From assembly GCF_003325355.1 (NCBI RefSeq), contig NZ_CP030850.1:2170001-2234000 (forward strand): a DNA stretch of 64,000 nucleotides, in the 5' to 3' direction. The stretch is from Runella rosea (GTDB lineage: Bacteria; Bacteroidota; Bacteroidia; Cytophagales; Spirosomataceae). Under the pieces are notes generated by a model. It saw only the letters and a program-made list of their open reading frames with translations, did no database searches and was not told the origin of the DNA. Below, piece after piece: positions 28,101-35,932 of the stretch (positions are counted from its first letter, which is position 1; each line of letters starts with the position of its first letter). Both the position numbers and the translations under genes were made by a program.

Positions 28101-28826
28101 ATGAAAATCATCGAAACCTCCCACATTGCCAAACGCTACATCATGGGTAGCGAAGTGATAGATGCCCTCAAAGACGTAACGATTTCGGTCAACAAAGGTG
28201 AATATGTGGCCTTTATGGGGCCATCAGGCTCTGGGAAATCTACCCTGATGAACATCATCGGCTGCTTGGACACGCCCACTTCGGGCAAATACATCCTGAA
28301 CCGCAAGGACGTCAGTGATATGAGCGAAAATGAACTGGCAGAAGTGCGTAACAAAGAAATTGGGTTTGTGTTTCAAACCTTTAATCTACTGCCCCGCATG
28401 ACCTCGCTCGAAAACGTAGCCCTGCCGCTGATTTATGCAGGATACACCAAAGCGCAACGCACCGAAAAAGCCATGCTTGCCCTCAAAAACGTGGGACTAG
28501 AAAATCGCGCGGGTCACCGTCCCAACGAACTCTCTGGGGGACAGCGCCAACGCGTTGCCGTTGCCCGGGCATTGGTCAACGACCCCAGTATTCTATTGGC
28601 CGATGAGCCCACAGGAAACTTAGACAGCCGAACCTCCTACGAAATCATGGATTTGTTTGACCAACTGCATTCTAAAGGAAACACCATCGTAGTGGTAACG
28701 CACGAAGACGACATCGCCAAATACGCCCACCGCATCATCCGTCTCCGCGATGGTTTGGTAGAATCCGACATGGTTAACCCCAATCCCACAAAAGTCGTTT
28801 TAACACCGCAGGGACTAGAGAGCTAA
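28101..28826 (+). CDS. ABC transporter ATP-binding protein (LolD/MacB type)
   Basis: A 241-residue ATPase with Walker [10 protein letters not shown]-loop [19 protein letters not shown], signature [15 protein letters not shown], Walker [13 protein letters not shown] and the H-loop ([15 protein letters not shown]). The GNLD and the LolD-like start ([14 protein letters not shown]) assign it to the LolD/MacB/FtsE group that powers lipoprotein release or macrolide/peptide export. No MacB-like permease is adjacent, so its partner is elsewhere. Confidence 0.93.
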   Translation: MKIIETSHIAKRYIMGSEVIDALKDVTISVNKGEYVAFMGPSGSGKSTLMNIIGCLDTPTSGKYILNRKDVSDMSENELAEVRNKEIGFVFQTFNLLPRMTSLENVALPLIYAGYTKAQRTEKAMLALKNVGLENRAGHRPNELSGGQRQRVAVARALVNDPSILLADEPTGNLDSRTSYEIMDLFDQLHSKGNTIVVVTHEDDIAKYAHRIIRLRDGLVESDMVNPNPTKVVLTPQGLES

Positions 28827-28850
28827 GAAGGAATTTAGATATTAACAATG

Positions 28851-28897
28851 AAGGGGGTAAGAAGTGATGAGATTTAGACTCAACTTCTTACCCCCTT
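28851..28897. terminator. Bidirectional terminator between convergent genes
   Basis: A perfect 15-bp stem (28851-28865 with 28883-28897) with a 17-base loop lies between the ABC ATPase and the convergent S41 protease gene. Short A and T runs on the ends suit termination from both sides. Confidence 0.8.
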
Positions 28898-28926
28898 TGC
28901 TTCTCCTTGTTTCTTAGCACTTCAGC

Positions 28927-30333
28927 TCATTTCAAAAAAGGCCTATCGACAATCATTTCCGTTTCAATCAACGAAGGTCCGATTCTGAGGCGGTCGCTGT
29001 CGGGTGTTTCTGAAACGCCTCGGCGGGCGCTACGATTGCCCGTAATTTGAAAGTAGGCTTCCGACAAAAGTGGCTCACGCAAGTCCCCAAAGGCATAAAA
29101 CGGCTGAGAAATATCTTCCTTAATCAGCACATTCGGGGTAAAGCCTGCCGTGTAGTCGGATTGTCCAGCCGAATTAAAAACCTTAATTACAATCGGCATC
29201 ATTCCCTGCGGAAACCGATTTTTGGGGTCTTTGATCAGAATAGAGCCCACGTTTTTGCCGACCGTAACATCGCCAATAATAAACACATCCATAAAAGGCT
29301 TCAACCCATTAATAACCAACTCACTTGCCGAAGCGGTACGACTACTCACCAACACGTACACGCGCTGTACATTTCCACCGATATTCTCGGTTTTGGGTTG
29401 GAAGTAGTTCACATTAAAGTCTTTACCCTGCTTTTTTTCCAGTTCGGGGGTTACGGTTGCGTTGTATTCATCACGGGAAAAAACCGTTTTATCCGTTACG
29501 CCTTTGGCGATAAAACTACCCAACGTACGGGCCGTAGACGTATATCCGCCCCCATTATAGCGCAAATCGAGAATGAATTCGTTGATGCCCGCCGCCTTGA
29601 ATTTACCGAAAATGGTCGCCATCTTTTGGTCGTACAAAGGCTGTTCACTGTTGTTGGGTTTGGAATAAAATCGATTATAAACCAGATATCCAATCTTTTT
29701 GGTTCCTTTTGTATAAACCGTATCCAACAGCATCGGGTCTTCCTGCAAAGGTTGCGCTACTACCGTTTTGGTCTGGTCGCCCGACACAAAGGCTTTGTTT
29801 TCATAACGCCCCACCGTGTACACGTAGTTCGTACCCTCCGCCAAGAGTGATCCGTAATTATCAACCGTCGCAAGCTGGCCATCTACCGTTATCTTACTGA
29901 AAACATCCCCACGCTTAATACCCGCCTTTGCCGCTGGCGAGCCCGGAAATACGTACATCACAAAAGCCGCAATCGTATTGTTGCTGTTGTACAAGGCCAA
30001 CCGCGCCCCCGTCGTTTTGCTTTCACCCGACAACGAAGATTCCGTTTCTTCCGCATTTTCTAAAAAACGAGAAAAGCGGTCACCGTCTGGACGAGCCGTC
30101 TTATCAAACGTATAAAGTAACGAATTGAAAAATGTTTCGGGCGCCAATGATTTATTTTCCAAAGCACCCGCTGGAATTTTGTCCTTCCAGTAGTACCAAT
30201 AATCCATATTGACCGAAACAAATTCGTTGACCAACTCATCCCCTGCTTTTACGTCGGTTTGCTTACACGCATTCATCCCCGCTAATGACGCAACGATGGC
30301 AAAAAGAAGTGTTTTTGAAATTAATTTCTGCAT
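28927..30333 (-). CDS. S41 family C-terminal processing peptidase lipoprotein
   Basis: A 468-residue protein with a lipoprotein signal (FAIVASLAGMNACKQ). A PDZ-like region lies at about 130-200 (GSPAAKAGIKRGDVFSKI) and the S41 core follows: FILDLRYNGGGYTSTAR, then the nucleophile Ser in SRTASASELVINGL and the Lys in DVTVGKNVGS. It is a periplasmic Ser/Lys protease of the tricorn/CtpA type. It is monocistronic with a terminator at its 3' end. Confidence 0.9.
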   Translation of the reverse strand: MQKLISKTLLFAIVASLAGMNACKQTDVKAGDELVNEFVSVNMDYWYYWKDKIPAGALENKSLAPETFFNSLLYTFDKTARPDGDRFSRFLENAEETESSLSGESKTTGARLALYNSNNTIAAFVMYVFPGSPAAKAGIKRGDVFSKITVDGQLATVDNYGSLLAEGTNYVYTVGRYENKAFVSGDQTKTVVAQPLQEDPMLLDTVYTKGTKKIGYLVYNRFYSKPNNSEQPLYDQKMATIFGKFKAAGINEFILDLRYNGGGYTSTARTLGSFIAKGVTDKTVFSRDEYNATVTPELEKKQGKDFNVNYFQPKTENIGGNVQRVYVLVSSRTASASELVINGLKPFMDVFIIGDVTVGKNVGSILIKDPKNRFPQGMMPIVIKVFNSAGQSDYTAGFTPNVLIKEDISQPFYAFGDLREPLLSEAYFQITGNRSARRGVSETPDSDRLRIGPSLIETEMIVDRPFLK

Positions 30334-30450
30334 ATTTGTTGAGAAGGTTTTGACGTAGAAAAACGTGATAAACTCAAATTTATTTTAAATCCCTGACATG
30401 CCCAACTTTACAATCTTTCATTTACTATTTACGACAAATTGTACACCCAA

Positions 30451-31476
30451 ATGTTTTTACGAACCATTATTTTTTCAACATTTTTTCTACCAACGCTCCT
30501 TGTAGCCCAATGGATTCCTCAAACCACCCATACAGAAGCGCATTTCAGGGCCATTTCGGCCATTAACGAAAAAACCATCTGGGCGGGCGGTAGCAAAGGA
30601 ACGGTTCTACACACCACAACTGGTGGTGAAAACTGGACTGTTTTACAGGTACCAGCCGCAGAAAAACTAGACTTTAGGGGCATTAAAGGCCTAGACGAAA
30701 AAACCGCCGTGGCCGTCAGTGCAGGTTTGGCCGAAGAAGGACAGGCGCGTATTTACCGCACCAACGACGCCGGCAAAACCTGGACACAAGTATGGCAAAC
30801 CGATCAAAAAGGCGTTTTTCTGGACGGAATTGCCTTTTGGGACAAAAAAAACGGCCTCATCTTCGGCGATCCCATCGATGGCCATTTATACCTTCTTAAA
30901 ACCACCGACGGCGGCAAAACCTGGGAGCGCCTCTCCCCTGCTACGCTACCCGCCAATTTACCCAACGAGGCTTCTTTTGCCGCCAGCAATTCAACGATGG
31001 TCATGCAAGGAACCAAAAATGTATGGGTTGGCACTGGCGGCGCCGACCGCGCCCGCGTTTTTCGCTCCACCGACCGGGGCGCTACGTGGCAAGTGACCGA
31101 TACGCCAATGAAAGCCAATGCATCGTCAGGAATATTTGGGCTGCATTTTTGGGACGCAAAAAGCGGCATCGCCGTGGGCGGCGATTACAAAGCCGAAAAA
31201 CAAGCTTTTGAGAACGTAATCGTCACCAACGATGGTGGTAAAAGTTGGCAAAAAAGCACCCCAACCACACCCGACGGGCTCAAAGAAGCGGTTCATAAAT
31301 TAAAGAACGGTACATTGGTAGCCGTCGGCCCCGCCGGAAGCGGTTGGTCTAAAGACAACGGAAAAACCTGGCAACCGCTCACGGGAGCCTCCAACGGCCT
31401 CCACGCCCTGACCTGCGTGGGCAATACATGCTGGGCCATCGGCGCAAAAGGACAAATCGTGCAATTGTCAAATTAA
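30451..31476 (+). CDS. YCF48/BNR-repeat secreted protein
   Basis: The ATG at 30451 is chosen over a TTG four codons upstream because a signal peptide follows directly (MFLRTIIFSTFFLPTLLVAQ). The roughly 340-residue protein is a beta-propeller with repeated sialidase/YCF48 Asp-box-like units (NDAGKTWTQVW; TTDGGKTWERLS; STDRGATWQVTD; SKDNGKTWQPL). Such secreted proteins bind or process glycans or act as assembly factors; the exact role is unknown. Confidence 0.85.
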   Translation: MFLRTIIFSTFFLPTLLVAQWIPQTTHTEAHFRAISAINEKTIWAGGSKGTVLHTTTGGENWTVLQVPAAEKLDFRGIKGLDEKTAVAVSAGLAEEGQARIYRTNDAGKTWTQVWQTDQKGVFLDGIAFWDKKNGLIFGDPIDGHLYLLKTTDGGKTWERLSPATLPANLPNEASFAASNSTMVMQGTKNVWVGTGGADRARVFRSTDRGATWQVTDTPMKANASSGIFGLHFWDAKSGIAVGGDYKAEKQAFENVIVTNDGGKSWQKSTPTTPDGLKEAVHKLKNGTLVAVGPAGSGWSKDNGKTWQPLTGASNGLHALTCVGNTCWAIGAKGQIVQLSN

Positions 31477-31506
31477 TCCTTTAGATTTACGGCATAAATA
31501 AATAGT

Positions 31507-31583
31507 TGCATCGGGGTGCTTCATTTGAGGCTGAGATTACACCCGTGAACCTGAACCGGTTAGGACCGGCGTAGGAAATGCGT
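31507..31583 (+). ncRNA. TPP riboswitch (THI element)
   Basis: The conserved thi-box core is visible in order: CGGGGTGC, CTGAGA, ACCCGTGAACCTGA, CCGGTTAGGACCGGCGTAGG and the closing AAATGCG. It lies 78 bases ahead of the methyltransferase start and is followed by a terminator hairpin, so TPP is expected to switch the operon off at transcription. Confidence 0.95.
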
Positions 31584-31610
31584 CACACTGAAAACATTCA
31601 TATCATCCAT

Positions 31611-31651
31611 AGCCACATTTCCCCTTTTTGGGGGAAGTGTGGCTTTTTTTT
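31611..31651 (+). terminator. Riboswitch expression-platform terminator
   Basis: A 14-bp stem (31611-31624 with 31631-31644, one G-U pair) and a run of eight T at 31644-31651 sit between the TPP aptamer and the first operon gene, the expected place for a TPP-dependent terminator. Confidence 0.88.
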
Positions 31652-31660
31652 GTTACAACT

Positions 31661-32359
31661 ATGAGCTTTGAAATCGTCAAAAAAGACCTGACCAACTGGC
31701 AAAACCGCAAGGAGTGGTTTTTTAATCGGGAGTTTACCGATACCTACGAACAATGGTACGAAGGCCCTTACAAACGGGCAGAAGTGTGGCAAAAGAAAGT
31801 CATCAAACAACTCGTCAAAAAAGACTCCCGCATCAACACCCTCTTGGAATTTGGCTGCGGAACTACGCGTTTTACCCGGTGGTGGCACCAAATCGGCATC
31901 GAAGCCTCTGGCGGCGATATTTCGCCTTTTATGTTGTCCCAAGCTGTGCATTTGTTCAAAGGAGATTTGGTCATGGCCGACTCCCACTTCATGCCCTTCA
32001 AAGACCACACCTTCGACGCCGTGGCATTTATTACCACTTTTGAGTACTACCGCGACCCAGTTCAGGTGATTCGCGAAGCAGCGCGGGTGGGCAAACACGG
32101 CATTGTGTTTGGAATGATGAACCGCAATTCTCCCAAAGTAGCTCGTCGACGTATTCAGCAGGCATTCGGCAAGAATCCTTTTTACGTTACGGCTACTTTC
32201 TACACCCCTAATCACCTCATTTCGGTCATTGATGAAGCACTAAAAGGCCGCGAATATAGCATTGAATGGACTTGTACTGGCCTTCCGAAGTGGTTTCCAG
32301 TGCAGCAGTGGAGCGTGCCGTACGGCGATTTTTTTGGGCTATACGTAAAACTTTTGTAA
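31661..32359 (+). CDS. Class I SAM-dependent methyltransferase under TPP control
   Basis: A 232-residue protein from the ATG at 31661 (an earlier in-frame ATG lies inside the terminator). Motif I is LLEFGCGTTRFT, the acidic residue at the end of strand 2 is in GGDISPFMLSQA, and motif IV is DAVAFITTFEYY. The substrate is unknown. A Trm112-like zinc-ribbon protein, which in other organisms activates methyltransferases, is encoded by the last gene of the same operon, suggesting a heterodimer. The next gene starts 3 bases after its stop. Confidence 0.85.
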   Translation: MSFEIVKKDLTNWQNRKEWFFNREFTDTYEQWYEGPYKRAEVWQKKVIKQLVKKDSRINTLLEFGCGTTRFTRWWHQIGIEASGGDISPFMLSQAVHLFKGDLVMADSHFMPFKDHTFDAVAFITTFEYYRDPVQVIREAARVGKHGIVFGMMNRNSPKVARRRIQQAFGKNPFYVTATFYTPNHLISVIDEALKGREYSIEWTCTGLPKWFPVQQWSVPYGDFFGLYVKLL

Positions 32360-32362
32360 ACC

Positions 32363-33424
32363 ATGAAAACAAACGAAACGGGAAAAATAACGGACGAAGC
32401 GTTTAAAAATCAAATTTTCCCTTACTGCGGTGCCCCCCGCAAAGAGGTGAAAATTGGCCCGCATTTTGGCACCGATATTGCCCTCATTGAATTGCCCAAC
32501 GGGTACGAAATGGCCCTTACCAGCGATCCACTTTCTTATATTCCAAGCCTCGGTCTGGAAGAATCGGCATGGTTGTCGGTGCATTTGATGGCCAACGACA
32601 TGGCTACTACGGGCGTAGCGCCGCAATACGCGCAGTTTGTCCTGAACCTTCCTACTGGTGTATCAGAGACTGATTTTCAGACGTATTGGCAACACGTCCA
32701 TCGCTTTTGTGAGCAAATCGGCGTCGCCATCACGGGCGGACATACGGGGCGGTTTGAAGGCATCAACTCAACCATTGCGGGCGGCGGTACCATGATTGCC
32801 GTGGCCGAAAAAGGCAAAATGCTGTGCAGCCAATGGGCGCAACCCGGCCACGACATCATCGTGACCAAACAAGCCGCGTTGATTGCCACCTCTATTTTGG
32901 CGCGTAGCTTTCCCAATACGGTCAAAAATGAATGCGGTGTGGCTGTTTTTCAGGAAGCTTCGGAACTGTTTTACCAAACAACCAGCCTGAAAGAAGGGCT
33001 GATTGCGTCGGCTTTCAACGAAAAGGAAGGGCCAAGCGTGATGGCTATGCACGACGTAACCGAAGGCGGCATCTTAGGTGCTATCTACGAAATGGCCATG
33101 GCTTCTGAGTGCGGTGCAGAAGTAGTAACCGATTCATTACCCATCGGCCACGTTGTTAAAACTGTTTGCGACCTGTTTGATATTGACCCCGCTTATTCGG
33201 TAGGAGCTGGCGCAATGATTATGGCCGTAAGACCCGAAAAAACGGCCCAATTGATTCAAAAACTAACAAAAGAAGGGATTCCAGCAACCTGTGTTGGCAA
33301 ATTTACAACCTCCGAAAAAGGGGTTCAACAAAGCACCCAATCAGGGTATTCTCGCATCATTCCACCCGCAACCGACCCGTACTGGGCGGCTTTTTTCAAT
33401 GCTTTAACCCAAGGACTTACATGA
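32363..33424 (+). CDS. AIR synthase-related protein (HypE/ThiL superfamily)
   Basis: A 353-residue protein of the PurM/ThiL/HypE ATP-binding superfamily: MALTSDPLSY, SVHLMANDMATTGVAPQYAQ, AITGGHTGRFEG, MAMHDVTEGGILGAIYEMA. The ThiL hallmark GDDAA is absent (here GTDIAL), so it is not a standard thiamine-phosphate kinase and lies closer to HypE-like proteins. It probably phosphorylates or ATP-activates a small molecule or carboxamide. Its stop overlaps the next start by 4 bases (ATGA). Confidence 0.85.
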   Translation: MKTNETGKITDEAFKNQIFPYCGAPRKEVKIGPHFGTDIALIELPNGYEMALTSDPLSYIPSLGLEESAWLSVHLMANDMATTGVAPQYAQFVLNLPTGVSETDFQTYWQHVHRFCEQIGVAITGGHTGRFEGINSTIAGGGTMIAVAEKGKMLCSQWAQPGHDIIVTKQAALIATSILARSFPNTVKNECGVAVFQEASELFYQTTSLKEGLIASAFNEKEGPSVMAMHDVTEGGILGAIYEMAMASECGAEVVTDSLPIGHVVKTVCDLFDIDPAYSVGAGAMIMAVRPEKTAQLIQKLTKEGIPATCVGKFTTSEKGVQQSTQSGYSRIIPPATDPYWAAFFNALTQGLT

Positions 33425-34080
33425 AAAAACGCAACGAAATAACGGGTGGGGTATATTTGGTCATTGACCCGAGTTGGGATACTGCATTTACCTTGCCTCG
33501 ATTGGCGCAAGCCCTCCACGCGGGCATCAGCACAGTGCAAATCTGGGACCACTGGCCCGAGGAAACCAACAAAATCGCTTTTATCCAAGACATTACGGCG
33601 TTGGCCCACGCCGCCGAAGTACCCGTTTTAATCAATAATCACTGGGAATTAGTAAAAGAAACCGCTTTGGACGGGGTTCATTTTGACCACCCATGCGCCG
33701 AAATTGAGGAGATTGAGACCATTATCGGTCGCCCATTTTTGAAGGGAATCACCTGCGGCAACGATTTGACCACGGTACATTGGGCCAATGACCACAAATT
33801 TGATTACGTTTCTTTTTGCTCCTTGTTCCCGTCCTCTTCTGCTGATTCCTGCGAAATAGTTGCCAAAGCCACCGTACAGAAAGCCCGAAAGCTGACTAAA
33901 ATGCCCATTTTCGTCGCTGGAGGAATCTCCTTAGAAAATATTGCTACGCTGCAAGACTGCGGCATCAATGGCGTGGCCCTTATTTCGGCCATCATGAAGT
34001 CAGTCAATCCGTTTGAAACCACCCAACAATTCAACACTCATTTTTCAACGTCATCCCATGAAACCAACCCTCGTCCATAA
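33421..34080 (+). CDS. Divergent thiamine-phosphate synthase-like protein (ThiE/TenI family)
   Basis: A 219-residue TIM-barrel of the TMP synthase/TenI family: GGVYLVIDPSWD, VPVLINNHWELV, LDGVHFDHP, PIFVAGGISLENIATLQDCG. Several residues needed by ThiE are replaced: the QLREK phosphate/pyrimidine motif reads QIWDH, and the GPIFxTxTK pyrophosphate loop reads CSLFPSSSADS without the Lys. So catalysis of the normal ThiE reaction is doubtful, and a TenI-like or new role is possible. The last 23 bases overlap the Trm112-like gene. Confidence 0.82.
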   Translation: MKKRNEITGGVYLVIDPSWDTAFTLPRLAQALHAGISTVQIWDHWPEETNKIAFIQDITALAHAAEVPVLINNHWELVKETALDGVHFDHPCAEIEEIETIIGRPFLKGITCGNDLTTVHWANDHKFDYVSFCSLFPSSSADSCEIVAKATVQKARKLTKMPIFVAGGISLENIATLQDCGINGVALISAIMKSVNPFETTQQFNTHFSTSSHETNPRP

Positions 34081-34318
34081 ACTCTGCTGTCCGTTTGACA
34101 AGCAGGACCTCCAACTCACGATTATTAAACAAGATACCGACCAAAACATCATTGAAGGGCTACTTACCTGCGAAACCTGCCGGCGGTATTATCCAATCGT
34201 GTACGGAATTCCCATCATGAACCCCGACGAATACCGCGAGAAGCAACTCGAAGAGCCCATTCTGCAACGTTGGTCGAAGCAGCTGGGGGCGAGTTTTAAA
34301 GAGAAATTATTGAAGTAA
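34058..34318 (+). CDS. Trm112-like zinc-ribbon protein
   Basis: An 86-residue protein starting at the ATG at 34058 inside the end of the ThiE-like gene. Family marks: LCCPFDKQDLQL, LLTCETCRRYYPIVYGIPIM. Two Cys pairs form a zinc ribbon. Trm112 family members bind and stabilise SAM methyltransferases; the operon's first gene is the obvious candidate partner (inference). Confidence 0.82.
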   Translation: MKPTLVHKLCCPFDKQDLQLTIIKQDTDQNIIEGLLTCETCRRYYPIVYGIPIMNPDEYREKQLEEPILQRWSKQLGASFKEKLLK

Positions 34319-34326
34319 AATTCAAC

Positions 34327-34358
34327 GAGAGATTCCTACTTTTTAGCAGGAATCTCTC
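34327..34358. terminator. Terminator-like hairpin at convergent 3' ends
   Basis: GAGAGATTCCT (34327-34337) pairs with AGGAATCTCTC (34348-34358) around a 10-base loop. It ends the TPP-controlled operon and overlaps the last codons of the convergent gene. Confidence 0.65.
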
Positions 34359-35166
34359 CTAAATCAACCTTGTTGGTGTCTTTGTTCCAGTAAAGACGGT
34401 AGTTTTTGCCAGAATCTATTTTGTATTCTTCGCTGGCTTTATCGAGGGTACTCACGCGCATATACACTTGGTTATCAGCCAATTTAAATTCTGCTTTCTT
34501 TTTGGATGGCAGAAAAAATGCCTGCCAATTGGTGCGGTCGCCGCTTACTTCATAAGAGACCTCACCGCTCAATTCGTTTTGAATAGAAAACGGATAGCGG
34601 TCGTTGATGGGATCTTCCGCCACATCGGCCAAGGCCACGATTTCTACTTTTACCGTCACCAATGGGCCTTTGCCTTTTTTCTTAATTCCCACGTATAATT
34701 CTTCTCCCGCGCAGCTTGTACTTAGCACTCCCACGGCACTTTTGGTGCTGTCGATTTTCTGACAAGCCTCTGCCTCCTTTCCAGAATCAAATCGGCTAGC
34801 GGCGCTTTTATCAGCAAAGAAATACACCTCTACCCCCACGGCCCCGTTGGGTTCGGCGAGGTAAGGCGTAAAATCAAATCTTTCTTTTGACAACGTATCG
34901 GGATTAATGACGCGCAGGCTTTTATAGAAAGTATCGGAGGTATTTACTTTATCGTTCTGATAGACCGTAACCCGGTAAAAAGCCGTTTTAGTACCTTTGG
35001 GGAGCGATACTTTAATCGGCTTATTCTTCGCCAAAACCTTGTTTACCATATTATTGGGGCGAAAAACCACGTAGTCCACAATGACTTCCTGAAGCATTTT
35101 CTGGGCGGTAGCGTTGATGGTCATCAAAAACGCGCTCAATAGACTAAAGAGGAATATTTTTTTCAT
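34336..35166 (-). CDS. Secreted protein of unknown function
   Basis: The ATG at 35164-35166 gives a signal peptide (MKKIFLFSLLSAFLMTINAT, then AQ); ten extra codons upstream are unlikely. The 276-residue product is beta-rich (MLQEVIVDYVVFRPNNMVNK, then KTAFYRVTVYQNDKVN), with two Cys in the middle that could form a disulfide. No family was recognised. It converges on the TPP operon and shares its terminator region. Confidence 0.65.
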   Translation of the reverse strand: MKKIFLFSLLSAFLMTINATAQKMLQEVIVDYVVFRPNNMVNKVLAKNKPIKVSLPKGTKTAFYRVTVYQNDKVNTSDTFYKSLRVINPDTLSKERFDFTPYLAEPNGAVGVEVYFFADKSAASRFDSGKEAEACQKIDSTKSAVGVLSTSCAGEELYVGIKKKGKGPLVTVKVEIVALADVAEDPINDRYPFSIQNELSGEVSYEVSGDRTNWQAFFLPSKKKAEFKLADNQVYMRVSTLDKASEEYKIDSGKNYRLYWNKDTNKVDLGEIPAKK

Positions 35167-35228
35167 AGTAACTAAAAGTTGTAAGCGGATACACAACGTA
35201 AAAATGGGGATTTTATTTTCAGACAGGC

Positions 35229-35236
35229 TATCTTTG
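35229..35236 (+). promoter_or_regulatory. Candidate -7 promoter element for PAP2 gene
   Basis: TATCTTTG matches the Bacteroidota -7 consensus TAnnTTTG and lies only 4 bases before the ATG of the PAP2 gene, which would give a nearly leaderless mRNA. No clean -33 TTTG was seen, so the call is tentative. Confidence 0.35.
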
Positions 35237-35240
35237 CCCC

Positions 35241-35870
35241 ATGAACCTGCTTAAATTACTGCGCATCAATTGGGCTTTTATGCTTCCTTACGGTCTCTTC
35301 CTGTTGGGACTTGGCAGCTACCAACTCCTTTATCGTCAGGGCATTATTAGTTTAGAAGTCAATCATTTTTATCATCCTTTGGCCGACGTGTTCTTCAAAT
35401 ACGTTACCCATTTAGGAGATGGGGCTTTTGTGATAGGCGTAGGGCTTATAATGTTGTATAAGTCGCGACCAAAAGGGATTTTGGTTTTGGCCTCCTACGC
35501 TATTTCGGGAATTATTGCCCAATTGATTAAGAATTTCGGGTTTCCGAAAGAGCCACGTCCAGCCGAATATTTTTCGGGGATGATGCAGCATCTACACACC
35601 GTTGAAGGGGTTGAATTGAGTCATTGGAATAGCTTTCCGTCGGGACATACGACCTCAGCATTTGCATTATTTGCCTTAATTGCGATTTGGGTTAAATCAC
35701 CGTTGCTAAAATTTTTATGTTTGATAACCGCCGCGACCATCGGCTTTTCCCGCATGTACTTGATGCAACACTTTTTGATTGATGTGTATGTGGGGTCATT
35801 ATTGGGGACACTGACGGCCTATACCTTAGTTTTAAACAGTCACCGATTCAGACTGACATCGACACTTTAG
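35241..35870 (+). CDS. PAP2-family membrane phosphatase
   Basis: A 209-residue protein with five or six membrane segments. The three PAP2 active-site motifs are visible: KNFGFPKEPRP (motif 1), FPSGHTTSAFAL (motif 2 with the catalytic His) and SRMYLMQHFLIDVYVGSLLG (motif 3 with Arg and His-Asp). It probably dephosphorylates lipid phosphates such as undecaprenyl diphosphate or phosphatidylglycerol phosphate. It lies upstream of a polyprenyl-phosphate-using GT39 transferase. Confidence 0.9.
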   Translation: MNLLKLLRINWAFMLPYGLFLLGLGSYQLLYRQGIISLEVNHFYHPLADVFFKYVTHLGDGAFVIGVGLIMLYKSRPKGILVLASYAISGIIAQLIKNFGFPKEPRPAEYFSGMMQHLHTVEGVELSHWNSFPSGHTTSAFALFALIAIWVKSPLLKFLCLITAATIGFSRMYLMQHFLIDVYVGSLLGTLTAYTLVLNSHRFRLTSTL

Positions 35871-35932
35871 ATACTGAATATCAACACAATACGTATAGAA
35901 CCCATTTTATTGGCTGATAAACTTACTAACCA

